NCBI GenBank assembly: GCA_902624315.1
Contig: CACNXC010000002.1
Location: forward strand, 62,001 to 126,000
Source: an uncultured Pelagibacteraceae bacterium
GTDB lineage: Bacteria > Pseudomonadota > Alphaproteobacteria > Pelagibacterales > Pelagibacteraceae
Direction: 5' to 3'
DNA length: 64,000 nucleotides
The notes under the pieces were generated by a model. It was given only the letters and a program-made list of their open reading frames with translations, ran no database searches and had not been told where the DNA came from. A program made the position numbers and the translations under genes. Below, piece after piece: positions 1 through 9,602 of this stretch; within the stretch, counting starts at the first letter, position 1; the number at the start of each line of letters is the position of its first letter.

Positions 1-2
1 CA

Positions 3-1877
3 ATTGAGGTTTGGAATGAAGATACACAAGAGTTTAAAAGTCGTCCTATAGTTTTACAAATAAGTAGAAATTTAACAGCGTTTATGACCTTCTTAATACA
101 GTTAATAAGAGAGGTTTTATTAGGCGGTCTTGAAACTATAGTGGCATTTAGTAGTTGGGATTGGATCGATAAAAATCCTTGGGCTGAACTTCCAGGATTA
201 CCATGGACTATTGTAGCAGCAGGTGCAGCAATCCTTTCATATAAAGTGAGCGGGAAAGGTCTAGCATTGTTTGCCGGTTTAACGATGATTTATATTTCAA
301 TATTTGGTCAATGGAAACCATCTATGCAAACTCTTTCATTTATATTAGTTGCAGCACCTTTGTCGTTTATTTTTGGGTTAGGCTTAGGAATAGCAGCATT
401 TAAAAGTAAACGTGTCGAGAAAGCTCTTTATCCAATATTATTAGTGATGCAGACTATGCCGCAATATGCAGTATTGGTTCCTGCCTTAGTTCTTTTTGGA
501 GTTGGTGATCATGCTGCAGTTATAATCACCATGGTTGTAGCTATACCACCAATGATATTACTAACCATATTAGGCTTAAGAGCAGTACCTCCAGAAGTTA
601 TTGAAGCTGGAAGAATGAGTGGATGTAATAATTGGCAATTAATGTTTAAAGTTTTAATTCCAACTGCAAGAAGAGACATTTTAATTGGCGTTAATCAAGT
701 AATTATGGTGTGTTTTTCCATGGCAGTAATTTCAGCTTTTATTGGTGCAAAAGGTTTAGGATTTAATCTGCTATTGGCGCTAAATCAGTTAAATATAGGA
801 TTAGCACTAGAAGCAGGCTTGTGTATTAGCTTAATTGCGATTTTATTAGATAAAATGTCATTAGCTTGGGCTAATAAACAAACTGATTATTTTGGTAATC
901 TGACATTCTTTCAAAGAAATAAAAATATCTTATTTTTTGCAGCAACAGTAATTGTTGGAATAGTACTGGCTTATATTGGAACCTTTTTATTTAAAGGTAG
1001 TTTTAATTATCTATTTGAAGTTCCACATAATAAAGGAATATCAACTGCTGATTTTTGGAATAAAGGGGTTGATTGGATTTTTGATACTTTTTTTGTTTAT
1101 ATTAAAGCATTTAATACTTGGCTCATTCAAGAGGTGCTTCAACCAATGAGGGCTTTATATTTAAGGATGCCAGCTGTAGCAACTATAGTTTTAGTTATTG
1201 GTGCGGGATATCTCATTGGTGGAATTCGTTCAGCTTTAGTTGTTTGTGGATTGACACTATTTATTGCCTTAAGTCCTTGGTGGGATAGGGCTTTAGTAAC
1301 GACTTATATGGCAACATTTGGAGTAATTGTCTCTTGTACTATTGGATTTACAGTTGGAACATTATGTTTTCAAAATAAACGCTCTGCTAATTTCATGTTA
1401 GGAGTATGTGATATTTTTCAAACATTCCCATCATTTGTTTATCTAATTCCAGTGATGATGTTATTTGGTATTACGGATACATCTGTTTTAATAGCTGTTA
1501 TAGTTTATGCAACAATACCTGCTACTAGATACACCATCGAGGGATTGAGGAGTGTTCCTGCTGGTTTACACGATGCTGCAACCATGTCTGGTGTCAATAA
1601 ATTTCAAAGATTAACAAAGATAGAATTTCCTTTAGCTTTTCCTCACATGATGCTTGGTATAAATCAAACAATTGTATTTGCTTTATTCATGGTAATTATT
1701 GGAGCTTTCATTGGCACTGAAGATTTAGGACAATATATATTAAAAGCACTATCAGATAAAAAAGGTGCTGGGATTGGGTTAACACTTGGTATTTGTGTAG
1801 CTTTTATAGCTCTTATATTTGATAATCTGATTAGATCTTGGGTTGAAAAAAGAAAAAAACACCTAGGTATTGATTAA
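3..1877 (+). CDS. Duplicated ABC permease for betaine/TMAO-type quaternary amines (5' end outside window)
   Basis: Inner-membrane permease of the ProW/OpuAB family. Two MetI-type domains are fused in one chain. The first carries the cytoplasmic EAA-type loop PEVIEAGRMSG and the second the matching loop GLHDAATMSG, each followed by a phenylalanine/proline-rich helix as in ProW, so one polypeptide replaces the usual homodimer. The first in-window ATG is at 84, but the frame stays open to the window edge, reading IEVWNEDTQEF upstream, so the real start is probably outside and this entry is partial. An ATPase and a binding protein should lie upstream. It converges on tmm with 7 bp between stops, so the substrate may be TMAO (a TmoW role) rather than glycine betaine; sequence alone does not decide. 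Confidence 0.85.
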   Translation: MEVWNEDTQEFKSRPIVLQISRNLTAFMTFLIQLIREVLLGGLETIVAFSSWDWIDKNPWAELPGLPWTIVAAGAAILSYKVSGKGLALFAGLTMIYISIFGQWKPSMQTLSFILVAAPLSFIFGLGLGIAAFKSKRVEKALYPILLVMQTMPQYAVLVPALVLFGVGDHAAVIITMVVAIPPMILLTILGLRAVPPEVIEAGRMSGCNNWQLMFKVLIPTARRDILIGVNQVIMVCFSMAVISAFIGAKGLGFNLLLALNQLNIGLALEAGLCISLIAILLDKMSLAWANKQTDYFGNLTFFQRNKNILFFAATVIVGIVLAYIGTFLFKGSFNYLFEVPHNKGISTADFWNKGVDWIFDTFFVYIKAFNTWLIQEVLQPMRALYLRMPAVATIVLVIGAGYLIGGIRSALVVCGLTLFIALSPWWDRALVTTYMATFGVIVSCTIGFTVGTLCFQNKRSANFMLGVCDIFQTFPSFVYLIPVMMLFGITDTSVLIAVIVYATIPATRYTIEGLRSVPAGLHDAATMSGVNKFQRLTKIEFPLAFPHMMLGINQTIVFALFMVIIGAFIGTEDLGQYILKALSDKKGAGIGLTLGICVAFIALIFDNLIRSWVEKRKKHLGID

Positions 1878-1884
1878 AACTTAA

Positions 1885-3216
1885 TTATTTATTCAAAAAA
1901 GTTTTTAAAGTATCATCCATTGCTTTTGCCCAAGGCGTGTGGTGAACCGGTGCAACAGATCCTGTTACCGGGGATGAGAAAGATTTATCTCTATATGTTG
2001 ATATGTCTTCAACTTTATGATGTTCCCATTCTTTAAAATGTTTTCTTATTAATTCAAAATCAATTTTAGGATAATCAGACATTTCATGTAGCTCCTTGGT
2101 ATACTCTGTTTGAAAATCAATCATTTGATCAGGATTTTCAAGTTTTTCTTCCATTGCAACCCATTTGTTTATGTCATTTTCAATTTCTTTACTATCAGGC
2201 ATTTTTATTTTACCCATAACCACATCACGAGCATACCAAGCTTGGCAATCGAACATATTAAATGTATGAAATTGGTCCTGCATGCCAAGATACATTAGTT
2301 TATGATTATCTTGCCAGACTACACCTTTGTATAATTTAGGTGGATAGAGTCTATTTCTTGTTTTCAGTTGTAAGTTTTCCTCTAAAAATGGAAAATGGTG
2401 CAAGTATCCTGTACATAAAATTATAACGTCGGTTTCTTGTTCAGTACCGTCTTTAAAGATAGCTTTCTTTCCATCTAGTCTATCTAGGTAATGAACTTCT
2501 TTCATACCTTTAGGCCATTTGAATCCCATTGGGTTGTGTCTATATCCAATAGTTACACTTTTTGCTCCATACTTATTACATTGAAGCGCAATATCTTCAG
2601 CTGAATAACTACTGCCTAATACAACAATATTTTTACCTCTAAACTCTTCTGCGTCTCTAAAGTCGTGGGAGTGCATAATTCTTCCTGGGAATGATTTCAT
2701 TCCATCATACTCAGGAATAAATGGAACAGAAAAATGACCAGTTGAGACAATTACAAAATCGAAATTTTCTTTTAAAATTTTATCATTTACTTTGTCCTGA
2801 TAACTAATTTCAAATTTTTCATTTTTAAAGATTGTATTAATGACCCTTGTATTAAATTTAACTTTATTTTTTAAATTTCCACTTTTAGCTCTTCCAACTA
2901 TATAGTCGTATAGTACCTCCCTTGGAGGAAATGATGGAATTGCTTTGCCAAAATGTTTATCAAAAGAATAGTCAGCAAACTCTAAACATTCCTTGGGTCC
3001 ATTAGACCAAAGATATCTATACATACTATTTGGAACTGGATCTCCATACTGATCAGAACCTGTTCGCCAACTATAATTCCAGAGACCACCCCAATCTTCC
3101 TGTTTTTCAAAACAAATCACTTCTGGAATTTTTTCACCTTTTTTTTCTGCTTGCTCAAATGCTCTTAACATTGATAGGCCACAAGGACCTGCACCGATAA
3201 TAGCTACTTTACTCAT
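1885..3216 (-). CDS. tmm: Trimethylamine monooxygenase (bacterial FMO)
   Basis: Flavin-containing monooxygenase of 443 residues, oxidising trimethylamine to trimethylamine N-oxide with NADPH and O2 in the cytoplasm. The FAD fingerprint GAGPCG is at residues 8-13, the FMO signature FPGRIMHSHDF (F-x-G-x3-H-x3-F) at 176-186, and the NADP-binding loop GSSYSA at 201-206. Length and the start MSKVAIIGAGPCG match the marine Tmm group. The gene is transcribed alone; its promoter must lie in the 152-bp divergent gap shared with the GpsA-like gene. Methylamine-related neighbours on both sides support Tmm over a generic FMO. Confidence 0.9.
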   Translation of the reverse strand: MSKVAIIGAGPCGLSMLRAFEQAEKKGEKIPEVICFEKQEDWGGLWNYSWRTGSDQYGDPVPNSMYRYLWSNGPKECLEFADYSFDKHFGKAIPSFPPREVLYDYIVGRAKSGNLKNKVKFNTRVINTIFKNEKFEISYQDKVNDKILKENFDFVIVSTGHFSVPFIPEYDGMKSFPGRIMHSHDFRDAEEFRGKNIVVLGSSYSAEDIALQCNKYGAKSVTIGYRHNPMGFKWPKGMKEVHYLDRLDGKKAIFKDGTEQETDVIILCTGYLHHFPFLEENLQLKTRNRLYPPKLYKGVVWQDNHKLMYLGMQDQFHTFNMFDCQAWYARDVVMGKIKMPDSKEIENDINKWVAMEEKLENPDQMIDFQTEYTKELHEMSDYPKIDFELIRKHFKEWEHHKVEDISTYRDKSFSSPVTGSVAPVHHTPWAKAMDDTLKTFLNK

Positions 3217-3368
3217 AAGATTTAATAAAAATTAAGTTTATTTTACTAACAAAATATTAAAATTTAAAATAAAATAATGACTTAATATGAAAATTGACAT
3301 AGAAAATTTTCACGTATGTGTTGCATTTTAAATTTTCGTTTAATTAATATTTTTGAATTTAAATCAAT

Positions 3369-4328
3369 ATGAAAAAATTTTTAATAATTGGAGGAGGAGC
3401 CATGGGATCTGCTTTCACAATTCCCTGCCTGGAAAATAAGAATGATGTTGTAATTACTGAGCCCTACTCAAAAAAATTCATAAAAGAATTATCCTCAAAA
3501 AGAAAATACCATTCAGCATTAAAGATGAATTTGCCAAAAAAACTTAAATTTCGAAAATATTCTGGTGATTTATTAAAAGAAAAATTTGATTTAATAGTAA
3601 TTGCTTTAAGTTTACCTGGAATAGACTTTATTGGTAAGGAGTTGAAGAAAAATAATATTAATACACCTGTGCTGGTTCTTACCAAAGGGTTAAAATATAT
3701 ATCTAGGAGTAAGAAAATTTTTACTATTTCTGAAAAACTTCAAAAAGTTTCTGGGATTAAAAATATTTCAGTTTTAAAAGGTCCATGCTTAGCAAAAGAA
3801 TTAGCGAGAAAACATCAAACAAGTGTAATAATTGCAAATAAAAATATAAATTTTGCAAAAAAAATAGGAAAAAGAATTTCTACAAAATATTATTTAAATG
3901 AATTCTCGAAAGATATTATTGGTGTTGAAGTCTGCTCAGCAATTAAAAATATATATGCAATGATTATAGGTGCTGGTCAAAGTCTAAATACGTCATCAAG
4001 TTTATTTCAAAGATCAATTAATGAAATGAAATATTTAACAAAATATTTTAAAGGAAAAGAAACAAGTACACTAGGGCTTGCTGGTGTGGGTGATTTATAT
4101 GTTAGCGCTGCGGGTGGTAGAAATAGTAAAATGGGCAGTTACTTAGGAAAAGGATATACATTTAAAAATGCAAAAAAAAGATTTATGCCTAATGACACTG
4201 TTGAAGGAGAACAGTTAGTAAGAGAAATTGCCCCATATATTATGAGAAAAATTAATAAGAAAAAAATTCCTTTAATGATTAGTTTACTTAAAGCAATATT
4301 GAATAATAGAAAACTTACAGTCACTTAA
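3369..4328 (+). CDS. NAD(P)-dependent glycerol-3-phosphate dehydrogenase-like protein (GpsA family)
   Basis: A 319-residue protein with an N-terminal Rossmann fold (GGGAMGSAF, residues 8-16) and the C-terminal helical domain of GpsA. SVLKGPCLAKELA corresponds to the GpsA stretch SGPSFAxEV, and GVEVCSAIKNIYAM carries the conserved lysine. The family reduces dihydroxyacetone phosphate to sn-glycerol-3-phosphate. It is first of three plus-strand genes followed by an iron alcohol dehydrogenase (6-bp gap) and an amidotransferase (ATGA overlap), which is not normal for phospholipid gpsA. It may be a paralogue acting on another phosphorylated or C3 substrate. Family certain, substrate open. Confidence 0.75.
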   Translation: MKKFLIIGGGAMGSAFTIPCLENKNDVVITEPYSKKFIKELSSKRKYHSALKMNLPKKLKFRKYSGDLLKEKFDLIVIALSLPGIDFIGKELKKNNINTPVLVLTKGLKYISRSKKIFTISEKLQKVSGIKNISVLKGPCLAKELARKHQTSVIIANKNINFAKKIGKRISTKYYLNEFSKDIIGVEVCSAIKNIYAMIIGAGQSLNTSSSLFQRSINEMKYLTKYFKGKETSTLGLAGVGDLYVSAAGGRNSKMGSYLGKGYTFKNAKKRFMPNDTVEGEQLVREIAPYIMRKINKKKIPLMISLLKAILNNRKLTVT

Positions 4329-4334
4329 AAAAAT

Positions 4335-5495
4335 ATGAAATCTAATTGGAATTATCCAACAACAGTTTGGGTAGGCAAAGATAGGATTAAAGATTTAGGA
4401 GAAGCTTGTCATAATTTAAAGGTTAACAACCCATTATTTGTTACTGACAAAGATTTAGTAAATCTTCCATTTATTAAGGAGGTGATTAGTGAAATTAAAA
4501 AAAAGTTAAAAAAATTAATATTATTTTCAAATTTTACAGGAAATCCATTTGGTGAGAATGTCGACGAGGGTGTGAAAGAATTTAAGCAGAATGATTGTGA
4601 TGGTGTAATTACGATTGGCGGAGGAAGTGCAATTGATGTTGGGAAAGCTATAGCTTTTATGTCAGGCCAGAGTAGACCTATTTGGGATTTTGAGGATGTT
4701 GGAGATTATTGGAAAAGAGCTAATGATAAAAATATTTTTCCAATAATTGCAATTCCAACTACTGCAGGAACAGGATCTGAAACTGGTCGAGCATCTGCAA
4801 TCATCAATAAAAAAACGGGTGTTAAAAAAATTATATTTCATCCAAAAATTTTACCTTCAATTGTTATTCTTGACCCAAAATTGACTATTGAGCTTTCTCC
4901 AAGGTTAACTGCTGCAACAGGGATGGATGCCTTAGCTCACAATCTTGAGGCATATTGTGCACCAAGCTTTCATCCTATGGCAGATGGTATTGCTTTGGAG
5001 GGAATGAAACTTATTAAAAATTCACTTGTTGTTGCATACCAAGATGGAAAAAATATTGAGGCTAGACAAAATCTTTTGGCAGCTTCGTCAATGGGTTCAA
5101 CAGCTTTTCAAAAGGGATTAGGTGCAATTCATTCATTGAGCCATCCTCTTAATGCTCAATATAATATTCATCATGGATTGAGTAATGCAATTTTTATGCC
5201 GTATGTATTAACTTTTAATAAATCTATTATAGAAAAAAAAATTATCTCAATTTGCGATTATTTAGATTTAGATAAAAATTTTGAAAGTTTTTTATCGTGG
5301 ATTTTGAATTTAAGAAAAGATTTGGCAATCCCGCATAAACTATCAGAAATTATGGATTGTTCCAAAATAGATTTAAATAAATTATCTCTAATGGCTTTAG
5401 AAGATCCATCTACTAGTGGTAATCCAAAAAAAATCAATCAAGAGGATCTTAAACTGATGTATCAGCATAGCATTTCAGGAGAATTGTTTGAATGA
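4335..5495 (+). CDS. Iron-containing alcohol dehydrogenase
   Basis: Group III (Fe-dependent) alcohol dehydrogenase of 386 residues. The NAD-binding loop GGGSAIDVGKAIA is near residues 95-107 and TTAGTGSE near 142-149. All four metal ligands can be placed by comparison with FucO: Asp198, His202, His266 and His280. The family oxidises or reduces short alcohols and aldehydes, including methanol/formaldehyde or glycerol-type substrates. The next gene starts inside its stop codon (ATGA), so the two are translationally coupled. Position between tmm and fhs suggests formaldehyde or small-alcohol turnover, but that is inference. Confidence 0.85.
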   Translation: MKSNWNYPTTVWVGKDRIKDLGEACHNLKVNNPLFVTDKDLVNLPFIKEVISEIKKKLKKLILFSNFTGNPFGENVDEGVKEFKQNDCDGVITIGGGSAIDVGKAIAFMSGQSRPIWDFEDVGDYWKRANDKNIFPIIAIPTTAGTGSETGRASAIINKKTGVKKIIFHPKILPSIVILDPKLTIELSPRLTAATGMDALAHNLEAYCAPSFHPMADGIALEGMKLIKNSLVVAYQDGKNIEARQNLLAASSMGSTAFQKGLGAIHSLSHPLNAQYNIHHGLSNAIFMPYVLTFNKSIIEKKIISICDYLDLDKNFESFLSWILNLRKDLAIPHKLSEIMDCSKIDLNKLSLMALEDPSTSGNPKKINQEDLKLMYQHSISGELFE

Positions 5496-6274
5496 AAAAA
5501 ATATTAATTGTAGAGGGAAACTTAAGAGAAGAAAATGAGAGCTTTTCAGAAAATGGTATTCAAACACATACAGAAAGCTTAAAGGACAGCTTAAGCCATT
5601 TTACTGATGATCTTTCATTTGATGTTGTTAACCCCTCTTCAGATCAAAATATTCAATTAATATCAAATCAACTCGAGCAATATGATGGTCTTATTTGGGG
5701 TGGAAGTAGTTTAAATATTTATAATGATACTCCAGAAATTAGAAGGCAAATTGAATTCATGAAAAATTGTCAAAATAAAGTAGGGAAAATTTTGGCAATT
5801 TGTTGGGGCATGCAAGTAGCAGTCACAGCAGCAGGTGGCCAAGTCAAAAAGGCTGATAACTCACATATTGGTATAGCAAATGAAATAGAGATAAACAAAA
5901 ATGGAATAAACCATCCTCTTTATAAAAATAAAGATAAAAAATTTAATTCCCCAGCATTCAATTTTGATGAGGTGGTAAAAATACCTGATAAAGGAATTTG
6001 TTTAGCCTCGAATAAGATTAATAAAGTTCAAGGTTTATATTTTGAGGTTAATAAGACAAAAATTTGGGGGCTACAATACCATCCAGAAATAACTTATGAA
6101 AAAATGATTAATCTTATTGAGTTTAGAAAAAAAAGATTAATTGAAAGTAGAAAAGTATTTAAAGATGACACTGAAGTTCAAAAACACATTGCTTTTATCA
6201 AAAAAGAAATTTCAGTTTCAGATAAAGAAAAGAGAATGTTAGAGCTTAAAAATTGGCTTAACGAATTAAATTAA
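5492..6274 (+). CDS. Class I glutamine amidotransferase-like protein
   Basis: A 260-residue stand-alone GATase1 domain similar to the amidotransferase half of GMP synthase. The nucleophile elbow AICWGMQ places Cys104, and WGLQYHPEI gives His197 and Glu199, so the Cys-His-Glu triad is complete. No synthetase domain is fused. Such free GATase1 proteins hydrolyse gamma-glutamyl amides or serve an unknown partner. It overlaps the alcohol dehydrogenase by 4 bp, and its 3' end overlaps the convergent fhs gene by 4 bp. A role with gamma-glutamylated amines is conceivable but not shown. Confidence 0.75.
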   Translation: MKKILIVEGNLREENESFSENGIQTHTESLKDSLSHFTDDLSFDVVNPSSDQNIQLISNQLEQYDGLIWGGSSLNIYNDTPEIRRQIEFMKNCQNKVGKILAICWGMQVAVTAAGGQVKKADNSHIGIANEIEINKNGINHPLYKNKDKKFNSPAFNFDEVVKIPDKGICLASNKINKVQGLYFEVNKTKIWGLQYHPEITYEKMINLIEFRKKRLIESRKVFKDDTEVQKHIAFIKKEISVSDKEKRMLELKNWLNELN

Positions 6275-7956
6275 AATAACCCTTCGATTTCACCTTTTTT
6301 ATTAAGTTTAATAGAGTCTGCTGCTGGTACCCTTGGTAATCCAGGCATTGTCATTATTGCTCCACAGACAACAACTATAAATTCAGCTCCTGAGGAAAGC
6401 CTTATTTCTCTAATTGGTAATGAGTGACCTGTAGGTGCACCTTTGAGATTAGGATCAGTTGAAAAACTGTACTGAGTTTTAGCTACACAAATTGGTAATT
6501 CTCCATAACCTGCTTCTTCAAAACTTTTAAGTTGATCTCTAATTTTTGTATCAGCAATAACTTCATCGGCTCTGTAAATTTCTTTTGCTATTGTTTCAAT
6601 TTTTTTAAACAATGGTGTCTTACTTTCGTATAAAAATTTAAATTTATTTTCATTTTTTTCACATAAATCAGCAACATGTGAGGCTAATTCTTTTGTACCT
6701 TCTCCTCCATTTGCCCAGTGGGTACAAAGACTTGCCTTTATTCCTAATTTATTACAAAAATCAACTAAAGCTTTTACCTCATCGTCAGTATCTTTTATAA
6801 AATGATTTACAGCTATCGCTACAGGAAGACCAAATTTTTTTACATTTTCAACATGCCTTTCAAGGTTGACCAAACCTTTTTTTAGTGCTTCAACGTTTTC
6901 ATTTTTAAGATCATCTTTGGCTACACCACCATGCATTTTTAATGCTCTAATTGTAGCAACGATAACCACACAACTTGGTTTTAAATTGGATTTTCTACAT
7001 TTAATATCTAGAAATTTTTCAGCACCAAGATCTGCACCAAACCCAGCTTCAGTTACTACATAGTCAGCTAATTTAAGTCCAGCTTTAGTCGCAATCACAG
7101 AATTACAACCATGTGCAATATTAGCAAAAGGTCCGCCATGAATTATTGCAGGATTATTTTCTAATGTTTGAGTTATGTTTGGTCTTATAGCTTCTTTCAA
7201 CAAAACAGTCATAGGTCCCTGTGCTTTTAAATCTTTAGCATATATTGGTTTTTTCTCTCTTGTGTAAGCAACAGTAATATTTCCAATTCTATTTTCTAAA
7301 TCTTCCAAATTATTAGCCAAGCAAAAGATAGCCATTATTTCTGAAGCAACTGTAATATCAAAACCATCTTCCCTTGGGAATCCATTAGCGACACCACCAA
7401 GATTAATATTAATTGATCTTAACGCTCTATCATTCATATCTAAAACTCTTTTCCAAACAATTCTTCTTACATCTATATTGAGTTTATTTCCCCAATAGAT
7501 ATGATTGTCTATCAATGCAGATAAAAGATTGTGTGCAGATGTAATTGCATGAAAGTCACCTGTGAAATGAAGATTAATTTGTTCCATAGGAACAACTTGA
7601 GCATAGCCACCACCAGCAGCTCCACCCTTCATACCAAAAGATGGACCTAAACTTGGTTCTCTTAAACAGACGATAGATTTTTTTCCGATTTTATTTAGAC
7701 CATCATTGAGACCTACAGAAGTTGTGGTCTTTCCTTCCCCTGCTGGGGTAGGAGTTATGGCAGTCACTAAAATTAATTTTCCCTCTTTTTTATTCTTAAG
7801 ACTATCAAGGTATTCTAAATTTATTTTTGCGATGTGACGCCCCATGGGGCTAAAGGCAGAACTTTCATCAGGAACATTTATTTTTGCTAAAATGTCTTTG
7901 ATTGGTTGCATTTTAGCTTCTCTTGCAATTTGAATGTCTGATTTTATTTCACTCAT
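6271..7956 (-). CDS. fhs: Formate-tetrahydrofolate ligase
   Basis: Cytoplasmic enzyme of 561 residues interconverting formate + THF + ATP and 10-formyl-THF + ADP + Pi. The nucleotide-binding loop TPAGEGKTT is at residues 70-78, followed by [13 protein letters not shown] and the family-typical [23 protein letters not shown] region. In methylotroph-like SAR11 metabolism it can run towards formate and ATP, using C1 units released from sarcosine, dimethylglycine and TMAO. It is divergent from soxBDAG with a 123-bp shared promoter gap, consistent with joint use. Confidence 0.95.
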   Translation of the reverse strand: MSEIKSDIQIAREAKMQPIKDILAKINVPDESSAFSPMGRHIAKINLEYLDSLKNKKEGKLILVTAITPTPAGEGKTTTSVGLNDGLNKIGKKSIVCLREPSLGPSFGMKGGAAGGGYAQVVPMEQINLHFTGDFHAITSAHNLLSALIDNHIYWGNKLNIDVRRIVWKRVLDMNDRALRSININLGGVANGFPREDGFDITVASEIMAIFCLANNLEDLENRIGNITVAYTREKKPIYAKDLKAQGPMTVLLKEAIRPNITQTLENNPAIIHGGPFANIAHGCNSVIATKAGLKLADYVVTEAGFGADLGAEKFLDIKCRKSNLKPSCVVIVATIRALKMHGGVAKDDLKNENVEALKKGLVNLERHVENVKKFGLPVAIAVNHFIKDTDDEVKALVDFCNKLGIKASLCTHWANGGEGTKELASHVADLCEKNENKFKFLYESKTPLFKKIETIAKEIYRADEVIADTKIRDQLKSFEEAGYGELPICVAKTQYSFSTDPNLKGAPTGHSLPIREIRLSSGAEFIVVVCGAIMTMPGLPRVPAADSIKLNKKGEIEGLF

Positions 7957-8079
7957 AAAATTCTTTAAATATACAAAAACTGCTCGATTAGTATCTCTTT
8001 TTAAGAGCTTTGGAAATATCTAAAAATTATATATAAAAAAAATAGGAACTATTTATATTCATTATTATAAAATTTAATC

Positions 8080-9336
8080 ATGCAAAAATATTCAGTATTT
8101 AGCCTAATCAAGAATGCTTTTTCTAATCATGAAAAATGGGATTTGGCATGGAAAGATCCTACACCTAAAAAAGAATACGATGTTGTAATTATTGGTGGTG
8201 GTGGCCACGGGTTAGCTACTGCCTACTATTTAGCTAAAGAGCATCAAATTACCAATGTGGCAGTTATTGAAAAAGGATGGATTGGCGGAGGAAATATTGG
8301 AAGAAACACCACAATTATCAGATCAAATTTTATGTATGATGATAATGCTAGGTTCAATGAATTTGGAATGAACCTGTGGAGAAACATGAGTCAGGAATTA
8401 AATTTTAATGTCATGTTTTCACCAAGAGGAATAATAAATTTAGCTCATTCAGACGCACAAATGAATGCTTATGCTCGTCGGGGAAACTCTATGAGATTAA
8501 ATGGAATAGATGCTGTTTTACTCAATAGGGAAGAAGTTAAAAAGATTATACCTATGGCTGATTTTTCTGAAGATGTTAGGTATCCAATTTTTGGAGGCTT
8601 AGCACAACCAAGTGCTGGTACAGCAAGACATGATGCGGTCGCATGGGGTTATGCTAGACAAGCTGACTCAATGGGTGTCGATATAATTCAAAATTGTGAG
8701 GTAACAGGATTTGACATTGAGGCAGGAAAAATAACAGGTTTGAGAACATCTAGAGGAGATATTAAATCAAAAAAAATTGGATTGTGTGTAGCCGGCAGCA
8801 CAAATGTTTTAGCAGAAAAACTTAATATGACACTTCCTATAGAAACTCATTTATTACAAGCTTGTGTTTCTGAGCCAGTGAAACCAGTTTTAGATGGAGT
8901 CGTAACCTTTGGTGCTGGACATTTTTATATTAGTCAATCAGATAAAGGTGAGATGGTTATGGGTGGAGATCTTGATGGATATAATAGTTATGCACAAAAA
9001 GGCAATCTTCCAACGATACAACATGTCTTAACCGGAGGTGTTGCTTTATTTCCATTCTTAAGTCGATTGAAAATGTTAAGGACTTGGGGAGGGATTATGG
9101 ATATGTCAATGGATGGCTCACCTATTATTGATAAAACTCATATCGATGGATTATATTTAAATTGTGGCTGGTGTTATGGAGGCTTCAAATCGGTTCCATC
9201 TTCTGGGTGGACATTTGCACATACAATCGCACAAGATAGAGTTCATGAATTAAATGAGGGATTTAGTCTAAATAGATTTTCTAAAGGTTACTTGTTAGAT
9301 GAGAAGGGCCTTGGAACAAAAACTTGGATTTCATAA
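8080..9336 (+). CDS. soxB: Sarcosine oxidase beta subunit
   Basis: FAD-dependent subunit (418 residues) of heterotetrameric sarcosine oxidase, which demethylates sarcosine to glycine with transfer of the methyl carbon to THF. The DAO-type dinucleotide fold appears as VVIIGGGGHGLATAYYLA (about residues 34-51), and GRNTTIIRSNF follows as in other SoxB proteins. First gene of a soxBDAG operon: soxD starts right after its stop, with soxA and soxG downstream. N-methylglutamate dehydrogenase subunits are homologous, but no gmaS-like gene is nearby, so sarcosine is the favoured substrate. Confidence 0.92.
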   Translation: MQKYSVFSLIKNAFSNHEKWDLAWKDPTPKKEYDVVIIGGGGHGLATAYYLAKEHQITNVAVIEKGWIGGGNIGRNTTIIRSNFMYDDNARFNEFGMNLWRNMSQELNFNVMFSPRGIINLAHSDAQMNAYARRGNSMRLNGIDAVLLNREEVKKIIPMADFSEDVRYPIFGGLAQPSAGTARHDAVAWGYARQADSMGVDIIQNCEVTGFDIEAGKITGLRTSRGDIKSKKIGLCVAGSTNVLAEKLNMTLPIETHLLQACVSEPVKPVLDGVVTFGAGHFYISQSDKGEMVMGGDLDGYNSYAQKGNLPTIQHVLTGGVALFPFLSRLKMLRTWGGIMDMSMDGSPIIDKTHIDGLYLNCGWCYGGFKSVPSSGWTFAHTIAQDRVHELNEGFSLNRFSKGYLLDEKGLGTKTWIS

Positions 9337-9597
9337 ATGTTAAATATTAAGTGTCCTTACTGTGGGGATAGGTCTCAAAAAGAATTTGCCTACGGAGGTG
9401 ATGGAACAATTACTAGACCAAAACTTAATCAAGAAATAAGTGATGAAGAATGGGATAATTTTGTTTATCTAAGAAAAAGTCCGAGAGGAAAACATATTGA
9501 ATTGTGGCATCATATTGCTGGATGCAGACAATGGTTTAAAGTTGAGAGAGATACAACTACTCACGAAATTTTTAGAACTTTTAAACCAGAGGAATAA
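9337..9597 (+). CDS. soxD: Sarcosine oxidase delta subunit
   Basis: An 86-residue zinc-binding subunit of the SoxBDAG complex. The four zinc ligands can be placed as Cys6 and Cys9 (CPYC) and His59 and Cys63 (HHIAGC), as in characterised delta subunits. It sits directly between soxB (no gap) and soxA. Length is typical of the family. Confidence 0.9.
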   Translation: MLNIKCPYCGDRSQKEFAYGGDGTITRPKLNQEISDEEWDNFVYLRKSPRGKHIELWHHIAGCRQWFKVERDTTTHEIFRTFKPEE

Positions 9598-9602
9598 TTT
9601 TG

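Noticed and set aside
7957-8079. Riboswitch or attenuator upstream of fhs
   Set aside because: Only short competing stems (CTCTT/AAGAG and GCTC/GAGC) are visible in the gap; nothing matches a known folate or glycine riboswitch by eye.
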